Below, piece by piece: positions 15,951 to 23,930 of a DNA stretch of 64,000 nt. Within the stretch, counting starts at the first letter, position 1. Every line of letters begins with the position of its first letter. The notes below the pieces were generated by a model. That model made no database searches. It was not told the DNA's origin and saw nothing but the letters and a program-made list of their open reading frames with translations. Source of the DNA: Natronorubrum aibiense (GTDB lineage: Archaea > Halobacteriota > Halobacteria > Halobacteriales > Natrialbaceae); NCBI RefSeq assembly GCF_009392895.1, contig NZ_CP045488.1, positions 1,612,001-1,676,000 of the forward strand. The letters are read 5' to 3'. The position numbers and the translations under genes are program-made.

Positions 15951-16832
15951 ATGACCATCCGTGCCGATGCCGTCGTTCTCGATATTGACGGTGTGCTCGT
16001 CGACGTCGCCGACTCCTACCGCCGTGCAATCGTCGAATCCGTCGATCGCGTCTACGATCGAACGATTCGCAAAGCAGATATCCAGCAGTTCAAAGACGCC
16101 GGCGGCTTCAACAACGACTGGGAGCTGACGTACGCGGCCGCACTGTACATTCTCGCGACGGGCGAGGGGTACGACGAGTCGATCGAGACCTTTACTGACG
16201 CCATCGCCGAGAACGGCGGCGGCCTCGAGGCAGCAGAAGCCGCCGTTCGGGACACACTCGGCGCGCGGGCAACGCAACGCGTGACCGATCGCTTGGATCG
16301 CGACCGGCTCCGCGACGTCTTCCAGCAGCTGTACCTCGGTGCCGAACTCTATCGTGGCCTCGAGGGCGGCGAGCCCGACATCGAGAGCCGGGGCTTCATC
16401 CACGACGAACCCGTATTGCTCGACGACGAGACGCGCGAGGCGTTGCTCGAGGCCTACGACGTCGGCGTCGTGACCGGCCGGCCGGAAGCCGAAGCCGAGA
16501 TCGCCCTCGAGCGCGTCGGCCTCGAGGACTCGATTCCGGCCGACCGTCGGTTCACGATGGACGACTGGGAGGAAGGGAAGCCGCATCCGAAAGCGCTGAT
16601 GACACTCGCCGAGCGGTTCGACGCCGACACCGTCGTCTTCGTCGGCGACACGTTAGACGACATTCGGACGGCCACCAACGCCGACGACGCCGATCCAGAC
16701 CGCGAGTATCACGGCATTGGCGTGCTCACCGGCGGGCTCACGGGCGAGGAGGGACGACGGAAGTACGAGACCGAGAACGCCTCGGCAGTTCTCGAGTCGA
16801 TCACCGAGTTGCCGGCATTGCTCGAGGAGTAA
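15951..16832 (+). CDS. HAD-superfamily hydrolase (TIGR01548 haloarchaeal type)
   Basis: 293 residues. HAD motif I is [11 protein letters not shown] (nucleophile and acid aspartates at about residues 10 and 12), motif II threonine in VVTGRPEAE, motif III lysine in [10 protein letters not shown], motif IV in [13 protein letters not shown]. The cap domain is helical and inserted after motif I (subfamily IA arrangement). Members of this haloarchaeal subfamily are annotated as phosphatases, sometimes next to histidine biosynthesis genes; the substrate is unknown. Own promoter; a TATA-like CTTTATTCC lies about 22-30 bp upstream of the ATG. Convergent with the receiver-domain gene at 16872. Confidence 0.9.
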   Translation: MTIRADAVVLDIDGVLVDVADSYRRAIVESVDRVYDRTIRKADIQQFKDAGGFNNDWELTYAAALYILATGEGYDESIETFTDAIAENGGGLEAAEAAVRDTLGARATQRVTDRLDRDRLRDVFQQLYLGAELYRGLEGGEPDIESRGFIHDEPVLLDDETREALLEAYDVGVVTGRPEAEAEIALERVGLEDSIPADRRFTMDDWEEGKPHPKALMTLAERFDADTVVFVGDTLDDIRTATNADDADPDREYHGIGVLTGGLTGEEGRRKYETENASAVLESITELPALLEE

Positions 16833-16871
16833 CGCGACACTCGAGTGGATGAAGGTCACTCGAGCGTCCCG

Positions 16872-17321
16872 TTACTCGTTGTCGCGGGGAAACCGAACGA
16901 ACGTCAGCCAGAACTCCTCGAACGAGCGAACGAGATCGACGAACTCGTCGGGATCGACCGGCTTCTGCAGGTAAGCGTTCGCGTGGAGGTCGTACGAGCG
17001 AGCGATATCCTCTTCGGAGTCGGAACTCGTCAGGACGATCACGGGGATCGAGCGCAGTTCGGGTTCGGATTTGAGCTCCGACAGAACGTCTTCGCCGCTG
17101 ACGGTCGGGAGCTGGAAATCGAGCAGGACGATATCGGGCCGTGGGCTCTCGGCGTGGTCGGCTCGCTGGTGGACGAAATCGAGCGCCGCATCCCCGTCGG
17201 CGACGGTGTGAATGTCGCTTGCGATGCTCGCGTCCGCGAACGATTCGGTGAACAACCGCGAATCGCCGGGATTCGGCTCGACCAGCAGTATCGTCACTGT
17301 ATCTTCGTCTGGGGGGACCAT
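16872..17321 (-). CDS. Stand-alone receiver-domain response regulator
   Basis: 149 residues, a single REC domain with no output domain. The phosphoacceptor is Asp68 in IVLLDFQLP, the switch threonine/serine is in VIVLTSSD, and the lysine is in AYLQKPVDP. The acidic pair that holds magnesium normally reads ED or DD; here it is E15-P16-N17, so one acid is replaced by proline, which may weaken phosphorylation. Rcp1-like single-domain regulators in haloarchaea work with multi-domain sensor kinases encoded elsewhere; none is in this window. Confidence 0.9.
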   Translation of the reverse strand: MVPPDEDTVTILLVEPNPGDSRLFTESFADASIASDIHTVADGDAALDFVHQRADHAESPRPDIVLLDFQLPTVSGEDVLSELKSEPELRSIPVIVLTSSDSEEDIARSYDLHANAYLQKPVDPDEFVDLVRSFEEFWLTFVRFPRDNE

Positions 17322-17446
17322 AGACTCGGTACGGTCGTCTCGGGGATGAATGACGTGGTCATCTGAGTTACGTTGGAACGAGACACATCGGATCCGTCCG
17401 TCCGGCCGTTTTTTGCCGCTCGTTGGTGTAGCCCGCGGCAGTTCCC

Positions 17447-19036
17447 ATGGGCAACCGTCTCTCCGACAGCGACCTTCCCGGCGAACCGACCTCGGTCTGG
17501 CTGGCGAGCACGCTCGAGGCCGAGCACCCTGACACAGAGCGCGCCCGATCGGAGACGGCCGCAGACGGCGAGCGACTCTCCGCGGATCGAACGGTCGATG
17601 TCTGTGTCGTCGGGGCCGGAATCGCTGGGCTCTCGACGGCGGTCGAACTACGCGACCGGGGCCAGTCGGTCGCCGTCCTCGAGCGCGACCGCGTGGCGAC
17701 GGGTGTCACCGGCAAGTCGACGGCGAAACTGACGAGCCAGCACGGGCGGATCTACGACCACCTGCGCCGGGAGTTCGGTCGCCGGCAGGCGACCCAGTAC
17801 GCGCAGGTACAAGAGGACGCGATCGACACTGTCGAGCAGCGAATCGACGAGTTAGGGATCGAGTGTGGGTTCGAACGCCAGCCGTCGTATCTTTACAGCA
17901 CCGAACCGGACGAGATCCGGCGCGAAACAGACGCTGCACAGGCTGCAGGACTCGAAGCGACCTACGTGACCTCGGTGCCGCCGTTCGAGCGTGCACAAGC
18001 AGCCGTCCGATTCAACGAGCAGGCATGGTTTCACCCACGGAAGTACCTCCTCGGGATTGCCGACGAACTCCGGAACGACGACGATGCGGTCGTCTACGAA
18101 CACACTCGCGTGACGGACGTCAACCCGGGTCAGCCGTGTCGCGTCCACACGCGCGAGGCGACGGTGACGGCCGAGCGCGTCGTCCTCGCGACCGGATTCC
18201 CGATCCTTGACCGGGCGGGCTACTTCGCCCGCATGCATCCCAAACGCTCCTACGTACTCGGGATACGCCTCGACGGCGATCCACCCGAGGGGATGTACTA
18301 CCGATCGGGCGACAACTACCGCTCGGTCCGAACCCATCGCGATTCCGACGGCACGCTGTTACTCGTCGGCGGTGAGAATCACAAGACGGGACAGGGCGGG
18401 TCGACCGCCGACCGCTATCGGCGACTCGAGCGCTGGGCGCGCGATCGGTTTCCGGTCGCGTCGATCGACTACCGGTGGTCGACACAGGACTACAAACCGG
18501 TCGACAAGGTCCCCTTCGTCGGCCGCGTCGGTGCCGGTGCGGAGAACGTCTTCGTCGCGACCGGCTTTCGCGGCTGGGGGATGACCAACGGCGTCGCCGC
18601 TGGTCGCTTGCTGGCTGCCCTCATCGTCGGTGAACGCCCGCCGGAACGCGATCTGTTCTCCCCGCTTCGCTTCACGCCGAAGTCTTCGCTCAGTAGCACG
18701 CTCACCGAGAACGCGGACGCTGCGAGCCAGTTCGCAACCGACTGGGCCCGCACTCTCCTGACACCCGACCTCGAGGACTTAGCGCCCGGTGAGGGGCGAG
18801 TCGTCCGCCGCGGCGGGAAACCGATCGCCTGCGCCCGCGACGACGACGGGACGCTGCATACGTCCTCCGCGGTCTGTCCCCACATGTACTGTCTCGTCCA
18901 GTGGAACGACGCCGAGCACAGTTGGGACTGTCCCTGCCACGGCTCGCGCTTCGGACTCGACGGGGAGGTGCTCGAGGGGCCGGCGACCGACGACTTGCCA
19001 ACCCGTCGGCCTGCGTCCGATCGGGGTAGAGAGTGA
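17447..19036 (+). CDS. FAD-dependent oxidoreductase with C-terminal Rieske domain
   Basis: 529 residues. After a 45-residue polar lead the DAO-type FAD-binding fold starts: VDVCVVGAGIAGLSTAVELR (GxGxxG at 56-61), ERDRVATGVTGKSTAKLTSQHG, and near 375 the FAD-closing KVPFVGRVGAGAENVFVATGFRGWG. Residues about 435-529 are a Rieske 2Fe-2S domain: CPHM...CPCHGSRF gives the two Cys and two His ligands. This FAD-Rieske pairing is common in haloarchaea and other prokaryotes (glycine/D-amino-acid oxidase-like); the true substrate is not known. Cytoplasmic, no signal. The stop is one base before the convergent GDPD stop. Confidence 0.92.
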   Translation: MGNRLSDSDLPGEPTSVWLASTLEAEHPDTERARSETAADGERLSADRTVDVCVVGAGIAGLSTAVELRDRGQSVAVLERDRVATGVTGKSTAKLTSQHGRIYDHLRREFGRRQATQYAQVQEDAIDTVEQRIDELGIECGFERQPSYLYSTEPDEIRRETDAAQAAGLEATYVTSVPPFERAQAAVRFNEQAWFHPRKYLLGIADELRNDDDAVVYEHTRVTDVNPGQPCRVHTREATVTAERVVLATGFPILDRAGYFARMHPKRSYVLGIRLDGDPPEGMYYRSGDNYRSVRTHRDSDGTLLLVGGENHKTGQGGSTADRYRRLERWARDRFPVASIDYRWSTQDYKPVDKVPFVGRVGAGAENVFVATGFRGWGMTNGVAAGRLLAALIVGERPPERDLFSPLRFTPKSSLSSTLTENADAASQFATDWARTLLTPDLEDLAPGEGRVVRRGGKPIACARDDDGTLHTSSAVCPHMYCLVQWNDAEHSWDCPCHGSRFGLDGEVLEGPATDDLPTRRPASDRGRE

Positions 19037-19037
19037 G

Positions 19038-19871
19038 TCAGTGCTCACTCGAGTCCACAGCCAGCCCCGGATAGTCGGCGATGATCCCGTCGACACCCGC
19101 GGCTGCCAACTGGTCGAACTGGTGCCAGTTCGTCACTGTCCAGACGTTGACCGTTCGGCCCTCGGCGTGGGCCACCTCAAGGATGTCGATCTCGGGTTCA
19201 CCGCCCGTAAACCCAGCATACGACGTCTCCGCTAATCCCGTTCCGGCGACCGTGTTTCTCGGCGGGTGAATCGCCTCGCAGTCGTAGCGACGGGCAATCT
19301 CGGGCCCTGCCTCGAGGTCATCCCAGACGAGCGTTGCGGCGGCGTAGTCGGGTGCAAGCTCTCGGATGGTTGCGAGCGCACCCTCGTAGAACGACGAGAA
19401 GAGGAGTTCGCCGTCGAAGCACTCGCAGGCGTCAACGACGCGCTCGACGAACGGCGTCCAGACCTTGCGGCGCTCGGCTCGCTCGTCGGCACTGAGCGCG
19501 TCGGCGAATCGTAGCTCGGTTGTGCCCGGGTTCTTCAACTCGACGTTGACGCCGACGGACTCGGGAATCGCCGCGAGGAACTCGGTGAGCGTCGGTACCG
19601 TCTCGTCGGTCCCGAGGACGTGTGCCGCCCGGAGGTCCTCGAGACCAGTCTCCCAGACGAGCCCCGACGCGTCGGTGAGCGGGCGGCCATCGCGGCTGCC
19701 CTCCAGTCGGTCGTCGTGGATTACGACCGGCGTGCCACAGGCCGCCGGCTGGACGTCGATCTCGAGCATCGTCGTCTCGTCGTCCTCGGCGGCGCGGATG
19801 GCCGCTTCAACGGTGTTTTCAGGGGCAACGCCGGCGTAGCCACGGTGGGCGATCACGGCAGGACTGGCCAT
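19038..19871 (-). CDS. Glycerophosphodiester phosphodiesterase
   Basis: 277 residues, TIM-barrel GDPD family. Motifs: VIAHRGYAG (His and Arg of the active site), PENT (metal/phosphate-binding Glu), LEIDVQ (metal acids), VVIHDDRLEG (second catalytic His), then VNVELKNPG and the closing VNVWTVTNWHQFDQL and GVDGIIADYPG. It hydrolyses glycerophosphodiesters to glycerol-phosphate and alcohol. No signal peptide, so cytoplasmic. The start MASPAVIAHRG is fixed by the family's N-terminus. Confidence 0.93.
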   Translation of the reverse strand: MASPAVIAHRGYAGVAPENTVEAAIRAAEDDETTMLEIDVQPAACGTPVVIHDDRLEGSRDGRPLTDASGLVWETGLEDLRAAHVLGTDETVPTLTEFLAAIPESVGVNVELKNPGTTELRFADALSADERAERRKVWTPFVERVVDACECFDGELLFSSFYEGALATIRELAPDYAAATLVWDDLEAGPEIARRYDCEAIHPPRNTVAGTGLAETSYAGFTGGEPEIDILEVAHAEGRTVNVWTVTNWHQFDQLAAAGVDGIIADYPGLAVDSSEH

Positions 19872-19917
19872 GACCGGACAATGGGCGCTGAGATAATGTA
19901 ACGGTCGCTGTCTGCTC

Positions 19918-20961
19918 TCAGCGCGGCGAGAGCCCGACGGCGTCGGCGAGCAACTCGTGTGAGCGAAGCGTGTCCTCAGGGGTGGCGATCTGGTTCTGCA
20001 CGATCACCTCATCGACCTCGATGGCGAGCTGTGACGTGAACTCGGCGAGCAGCTCCTGGACCGTCTCTGGACTCCCCGAAATCGCTCGGGGCCACTCGCC
20101 GGGTTCGATCGGGAGTCGCGTCGGTTCGGGGACGCTGCCGAGGAATTCGATGGCCTCTTCGACGGAATGGATCGGTAACTGATCGACCCGACCGCTCCGG
20201 AGCAATCTCGAGGAAGCCTCGGTGGTCGCGCGGAGCCTGGCCGCCTCCTCGTCAGTCTCCGCGCAGGTGACATTCACCGACAACATGCCTGTGGGGTCGT
20301 CCGGCCCGGCGTCATAGGGCGAGGGCTCGAAGTGTTCGCGGTAGACCTCGAACGCCTTGACCGCTGGCTCCGGGCGAATGAACGCGGCGAAACAGTACGG
20401 CAGGCCCAGTTTACCGGCGATTTTTGCGCTCTGGGGGCTCGAGCCCAGCATCCAGATTTCCGGGACCGAGTCGGCCGATCGGGCCAGTTCGAGATCGCTG
20501 AACGGGTGATCGTCGTCGAACCCGTCATGGAAGTACTTCGCGACCTCGTCAACCTTCTCAGAGTGATCACTGCCGCTTCGCCGACGCTGACTGCGGTCGT
20601 CCTGCAGGGCGAGGTCGCTCGTCGGATTACCCGTCGCCCGACCGAGACCGAGGTCGATGCGGCCGGGCTCGAGGGCGTCGAGAACGCCGAACGTCTCCGC
20701 GACCTTGTAGGGGCTGTAGTGGTTGAGGAGCACGGTGCCGGAGCCGACGCGGATATCGTCGGTCTTCGCGGCCACGTAAGGAATCAGCGCCTCGGGGGTC
20801 GTGCTCGCAACCGAGTCCGTGAAGTCGTGATGCTCGGCCACCCAAAACCGCGAGTAGCCGAGCCGTTCGGCTTGCTGGGCGCGCTCGACTGTGTGTTCGA
20901 ACGCCTCTGTCGCGCTGCCGCCCTCCGGAATCGGTGCGAGATCGACGATCGAGAGTTCCAT
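19918..20961 (-). CDS. LLM-class flavin-dependent oxidoreductase
   Basis: 347 residues from [11 protein letters not shown] (20961); an ATG at 20979 is a six-codon longer alternative. Luciferase-like TIM barrel: [32 protein letters not shown] near the N-terminus, [37 protein letters not shown], and [20 protein letters not shown]. These are the family's usual substrate/FMN or F420 contacts. Such proteins resemble MsnO8-type oxidoreductases using FMN or F420; the substrate is unknown. An F420:NADPH reductase gene lies close by (21394), which would suit an F420 enzyme but does not prove it. Confidence 0.92.
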   Translation of the reverse strand: MELSIVDLAPIPEGGSATEAFEHTVERAQQAERLGYSRFWVAEHHDFTDSVASTTPEALIPYVAAKTDDIRVGSGTVLLNHYSPYKVAETFGVLDALEPGRIDLGLGRATGNPTSDLALQDDRSQRRRSGSDHSEKVDEVAKYFHDGFDDDHPFSDLELARSADSVPEIWMLGSSPQSAKIAGKLGLPYCFAAFIRPEPAVKAFEVYREHFEPSPYDAGPDDPTGMLSVNVTCAETDEEAARLRATTEASSRLLRSGRVDQLPIHSVEEAIEFLGSVPEPTRLPIEPGEWPRAISGSPETVQELLAEFTSQLAIEVDEVIVQNQIATPEDTLRSHELLADAVGLSPR

Positions 20962-21063
20962 ACCGGATGGTGAGACCATAGTCAGAAGTGTGTACGCATT
21001 TGGTGACCCGACCCGACACCTGACGGGCCAGCAGTAACCCCACTCGCGTCCGAAGCCAGTTTC

Positions 21064-21321
21064 ATGACCGACACCACAGTTGAAGACATCGAACACACCC
21101 TCGACCGCGCGACGGATCTCGAGGCCGACGCCGCTGTCGACGAGTTACGGACGGCCAAACGCGAACTCGAGGCTCTCGAGACCGATCCGTCCGTCGACGA
21201 CGATCGCCGGAAAGCGCTCGAAAACCGCCTCGAGCAACGGATTCGTGAAGTGAAAAATCGCGACGCCTACGATAGCGAGCTCGGGGCGGCAATGAATCCG
21301 AAGGACGAAGACGCGCCGTAA
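21064..21321 (+). CDS. Small acidic helical protein of unknown function
   Basis: 85 residues, almost entirely charged heptad-like helix (IEHTLDRATDLEADAAVDELRT..RELEALE) ending in a short tail (AAMNPKDEDAP). The composition suggests a coiled coil. ATG about 100 bp from the divergent LLM gene; 72 bp upstream of F420:NADPH reductase in the same direction, so possibly cotranscribed, although that gene also seems to have its own TATA box. Confidence 0.75.
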   Translation: MTDTTVEDIEHTLDRATDLEADAAVDELRTAKRELEALETDPSVDDDRRKALENRLEQRIREVKNRDAYDSELGAAMNPKDEDAP

Positions 21322-21393
21322 ACTTCCACGAAAACCCGGCGAGATCGGCCGACCTCCCACCCTTTTATTCGGATGCCGTCCCGAGAGTCGCGT

Positions 21394-22062
21394 ATGCGAA
21401 TCGCACTACTCGGTGGAACCGGAGATATCGGGCAGGGACTGGCCCTGCGCTTTGCGCGCGATACGGACCACGAAGTACTGATCGGCTCGCGTGACCCTGA
21501 AAAAGCCCGCGAGGCGGTCGATAGCTACGACGCGGAACTCGAGGACCGCGGCGTCGATTCGAACATCAAGGGCTTTATCAACGAGATGGCGGCCGACCGG
21601 GCCGACATCGTCGTCCTCAGCGTGCCGCCGTATCACGTCGCCGACACCGTCGAATCGGTCGAAGACACTCTCGACGAGGACACGATCCTGGTCACCCCCG
21701 CAGTCGGAATGAAAGGCGACGAGGACGGCCTCCACTACCACCCGCCGGGAACCGGCAGCGTCACCGAACTCGTCGCCGAGCGAGCGCCCGACGAGGTGCC
21801 CGTCGTCGGCGCGTTCCACAATCTCGCGGCCGACGCGCTCTCGGATCTCAACACCAACCTCGACCTCGACACCCTGCTTGTCGCGAACGACGACGACGCG
21901 AAGGAGACCGTCCGCAACCTCGCAAACGAGATCGACGGGCTGCGCGCTCTCGACGTCGGCCCGCTCGCGAACGCCGCCGAGGTCGAAAGCGTCACCCCGC
22001 TGGTCATCAACATCGCGAAGTACAACGCCGATCTCCACGACATCGGCGTCAAATTCCAGTAG
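21394..22062 (+). CDS. npdG: F420:NADPH oxidoreductase
   Basis: 222 residues from MRIALLGG (21394). An upstream in-frame ATG at 21373 is rejected because a TATA-like TTTTATTC lies 24-31 bp before 21394, fitting a leaderless message. Rossmann dinucleotide site GGTGDIGQGLALRFA, then VLIGSRDPEKA (NADPH 2'-phosphate pocket), VVLSVPPYH, VTPAVGMKGDEDGLHYHPP and AFHNLAADAL are all family hallmarks. It moves hydride between NADPH and reduced F420. Full length with no anomalies. Confidence 0.94.
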   Translation: MRIALLGGTGDIGQGLALRFARDTDHEVLIGSRDPEKAREAVDSYDAELEDRGVDSNIKGFINEMAADRADIVVLSVPPYHVADTVESVEDTLDEDTILVTPAVGMKGDEDGLHYHPPGTGSVTELVAERAPDEVPVVGAFHNLAADALSDLNTNLDLDTLLVANDDDAKETVRNLANEIDGLRALDVGPLANAAEVESVTPLVINIAKYNADLHDIGVKFQ

Positions 22063-22396
22063 CCGCGTTTCGGCGTTTTCCCGTCTCTGATGCACCTCAC
22101 GCGCGGTGGCGTATGCTGTCGAACGCGCTCGAGCGCCGCGAAGGTGCGTCGACGATACTGTGCGAGAAATGCGTGACCAACCGACGGGAGTGAACGAATC
22201 AGCTGGGGTGGCTGTGGAAATCTGTGGTGCCAGCGCAGTTCGATTGAATCTGTCACTGGAGTTGTTGATCGCATTCTTCACTCGAGTCTCTCTCAGCAGT
22301 GTTCACCCACTGATAGCGATCCAAGAGTGCCATCAAGTCAGCACGTTTGCGTCCCCAACACCGCCGTTTTTGCCTGTCCACTCCCTACGATCGCCT
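22063..22396. other. Intergenic region without a recognisable gene
   Basis: 334 bp between F420:NADPH reductase and the cobalamin-binding-like gene. The last 40 bp hold a TATA-like GTTTTTGCC about 28 bp before the ATG at 22397. The middle has a mixed-composition frame (…GVAVEICGASAVRL) that may be a decayed remnant, but I cannot tie it to any family. No RNA gene or repeat pair seen. Confidence 0.5.
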
Positions 22397-23353
22397 ATGC
22401 GAATCGTTACGACACTTCCCTCGGCGACCGAAACCGTCGCCGCTCTTGATCTCAACCCGGCCGCTGTCTCCCACGAGTGTGATTACCCACCCAGCGTCGA
22501 GTCGCTGCCGTCGGTCACCTCCTCCAGAATCGATACCAGTGGTTCGAGTGCCGAAATCGACAGTCAAGTGCTCGATACTGCCGACGACGGAGGTGTCTAC
22601 GAGATCGATACTGAACTGCTCGAGGACATCGAACCCGACCTGATCGTCACGCAGGGAATGTGTGACGTCTGTGCAGTCGACGAGACGGTCGTCACCGAAG
22701 CCGTCGCGGACCTCGAGGCCGCTCCCGAGATCCTGACGACCGACCCCCACCGCGTTTCCGACGTTCTCGACGATCTCGAGCGGGTCGGTCGCGCGACGGA
22801 TCTCGAGGAACGCGCCCGCGAGGTTCGGGCCGCCCTCGAGTCCCGAATCGACGTGATCCGAGAACGAACGGCCGATCTCGAGGCTGAAGACCGGCCACGG
22901 GTCGCTATCTTCGACTGGACCGATCCCGCGATGATCGCTGGCCACTGGACAGCCGAACTCGCCGAGTGGGCCGGCGGCACGTACGGCCTAGCCGACGCCG
23001 GCGAGCGCTCGCGGCCCCGCGAGTGGGACGAGATCCGCGAATACGACCCCGAACTCGTGATCGTCGCCCCCTGTGGCTTCGGCCTCGAGCAGATCGCTGC
23101 CAACGCGGCGGATCTCACGCAGCGCGAGGACTGGGACAAGCTTACTGCAGTCCAGAACGGTCGCGTCTGGGCGATGGACGGCGACCACTACCTCAATCGG
23201 CCCGGCCCGCGACTAGTCGACACCCTCGAGGCGCTGGCACCGATCGTCCAGCCCGATCTGTTCGACGAGGGGACGCCGCCGGAACCGCTTTCTGGGATCG
23301 CGGTTCCGTTCGAGACGCTTTCCGCGCGACTCGAGACGGACGCCAACCAGTAG
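22397..23353 (+). CDS. Cobalamin-binding (BtuF-like) protein without export signal
   Basis: 318 residues from MRIVTTLPSATE (22397), supported by a TATA box 28 bp upstream. Class III periplasmic-binding-protein fold: VTTLPSATETVAALDL, VSHECDYPP, IEPDLIVTQGMCDVCAVDE, DLERVGRATDLEERA and LVIVAPCGFGLEQ. These match the archaeal cobalamin/iron-siderophore binding protein family; however there is no signal peptide or lipobox, so it is cytoplasmic rather than a transport component. Similar lone proteins occur in haloarchaea. Two Cys in CDVC could bind metal. No transporter subunits are nearby. Confidence 0.85.
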   Translation: MRIVTTLPSATETVAALDLNPAAVSHECDYPPSVESLPSVTSSRIDTSGSSAEIDSQVLDTADDGGVYEIDTELLEDIEPDLIVTQGMCDVCAVDETVVTEAVADLEAAPEILTTDPHRVSDVLDDLERVGRATDLEERAREVRAALESRIDVIRERTADLEAEDRPRVAIFDWTDPAMIAGHWTAELAEWAGGTYGLADAGERSRPREWDEIREYDPELVIVAPCGFGLEQIAANAADLTQREDWDKLTAVQNGRVWAMDGDHYLNRPGPRLVDTLEALAPIVQPDLFDEGTPPEPLSGIAVPFETLSARLETDANQ

Positions 23354-23375
23354 CTGATAACTATAAAATAGATAA

Positions 23376-23423
23376 ATGGTTTGGCACGAAATAATCAGTT
23401 TATATACATAGTTACCGAACCAT
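23376..23423 (+). promoter_or_regulatory. Inverted repeat bracketing a TATA box
   Basis: ATGGTTTGG (23376-23384) and CCGAACCAT (23415-23423) are inverted with one mismatch; between them lies the AT-rich CAGTTTATATACATA (23396-23410), a good TATA region for the protease gene at 23489 (about 60 nt leader). A regulator dimer could bridge the TATA box. No second copy seen in this window. Confidence 0.4.
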
Positions 23424-23488
23424 CCAATTCAGTTCCAAGCGGTATTCTGAATAGCGAACCCGTGCTACTATCTACAGTTCCCCATCTG

Positions 23489-23917
23489 ATGACGCTTGAC
23501 TCTGAACTCGTCGTCCCGACCGCGATCCGTGACGCGATCCTTGAGCGGGCTCACAACGGCCGCCCCGAGGAAATCTGTGGGGTCTTCGGCGGCGAGTACG
23601 ACCCCGACGGGCGAAGTCGCGTTCGCTCGCAGTACCCAGCCGAGAACGTCGCCGAGACGCCACGAACGCGCTACCGGATCGATCCGGAGACCCAACTCGA
23701 AATCTTCGAGCGCCTCGAGGACCGCGGCGAGGAAATCGTCGGCTTCTATCACTCCCACCCCAGCGGGCCGCCGCGGCCGAGCGAGACCGATGTCGCGCAG
23801 GCGACCTGGCCCGACCGCTCGTATCTGATCGTCTCCCTCGAGCCACGCGAGGTCGGCTCGTGGCGCTGGCGGGCCGACGACGACCGGTTCGAACGCGAGG
23901 CGATCGTGCTCGAGTGA
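23489..23917 (+). CDS. JAMM/MPN-domain metalloprotease, desampylase-like
   Basis: 142 residues from MTLDSELVV (23489). JAMM signature is complete: Glu27/28 in PEEICGVFGG, then His88-Ser-His90-Pro, Ser98 and Asp101 (HSHPSGPPRPSETD). Single MPN domain, the same size as haloarchaeal HvJAMM1, which removes ubiquitin-like SAMP proteins from targets and helps sulfur-carrier recycling. The substrate here is inferred from family. A 36-codon longer frame exists upstream but is AT-rich leader with the promoter inside it. Convergent with the sulfatase gene (13 bp apart). Confidence 0.9.
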   Translation: MTLDSELVVPTAIRDAILERAHNGRPEEICGVFGGEYDPDGRSRVRSQYPAENVAETPRTRYRIDPETQLEIFERLEDRGEEIVGFYHSHPSGPPRPSETDVAQATWPDRSYLIVSLEPREVGSWRWRADDDRFEREAIVLE

Positions 23918-23930
23918 CGAACGATGCGGC

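Noticed and set aside
22106-22396. N-terminal extension of the cobalamin-binding-like protein
   Set aside because: The extension has no family similarity, and a TATA box 28 bp before 22397 supports the shorter form.
22063-22396. Frame containing GVAVEICGASAVRL as a tnpB remnant
   Set aside because: The resemblance to TnpB tails is from memory only and there is no right-end hairpin, so I do not call it.
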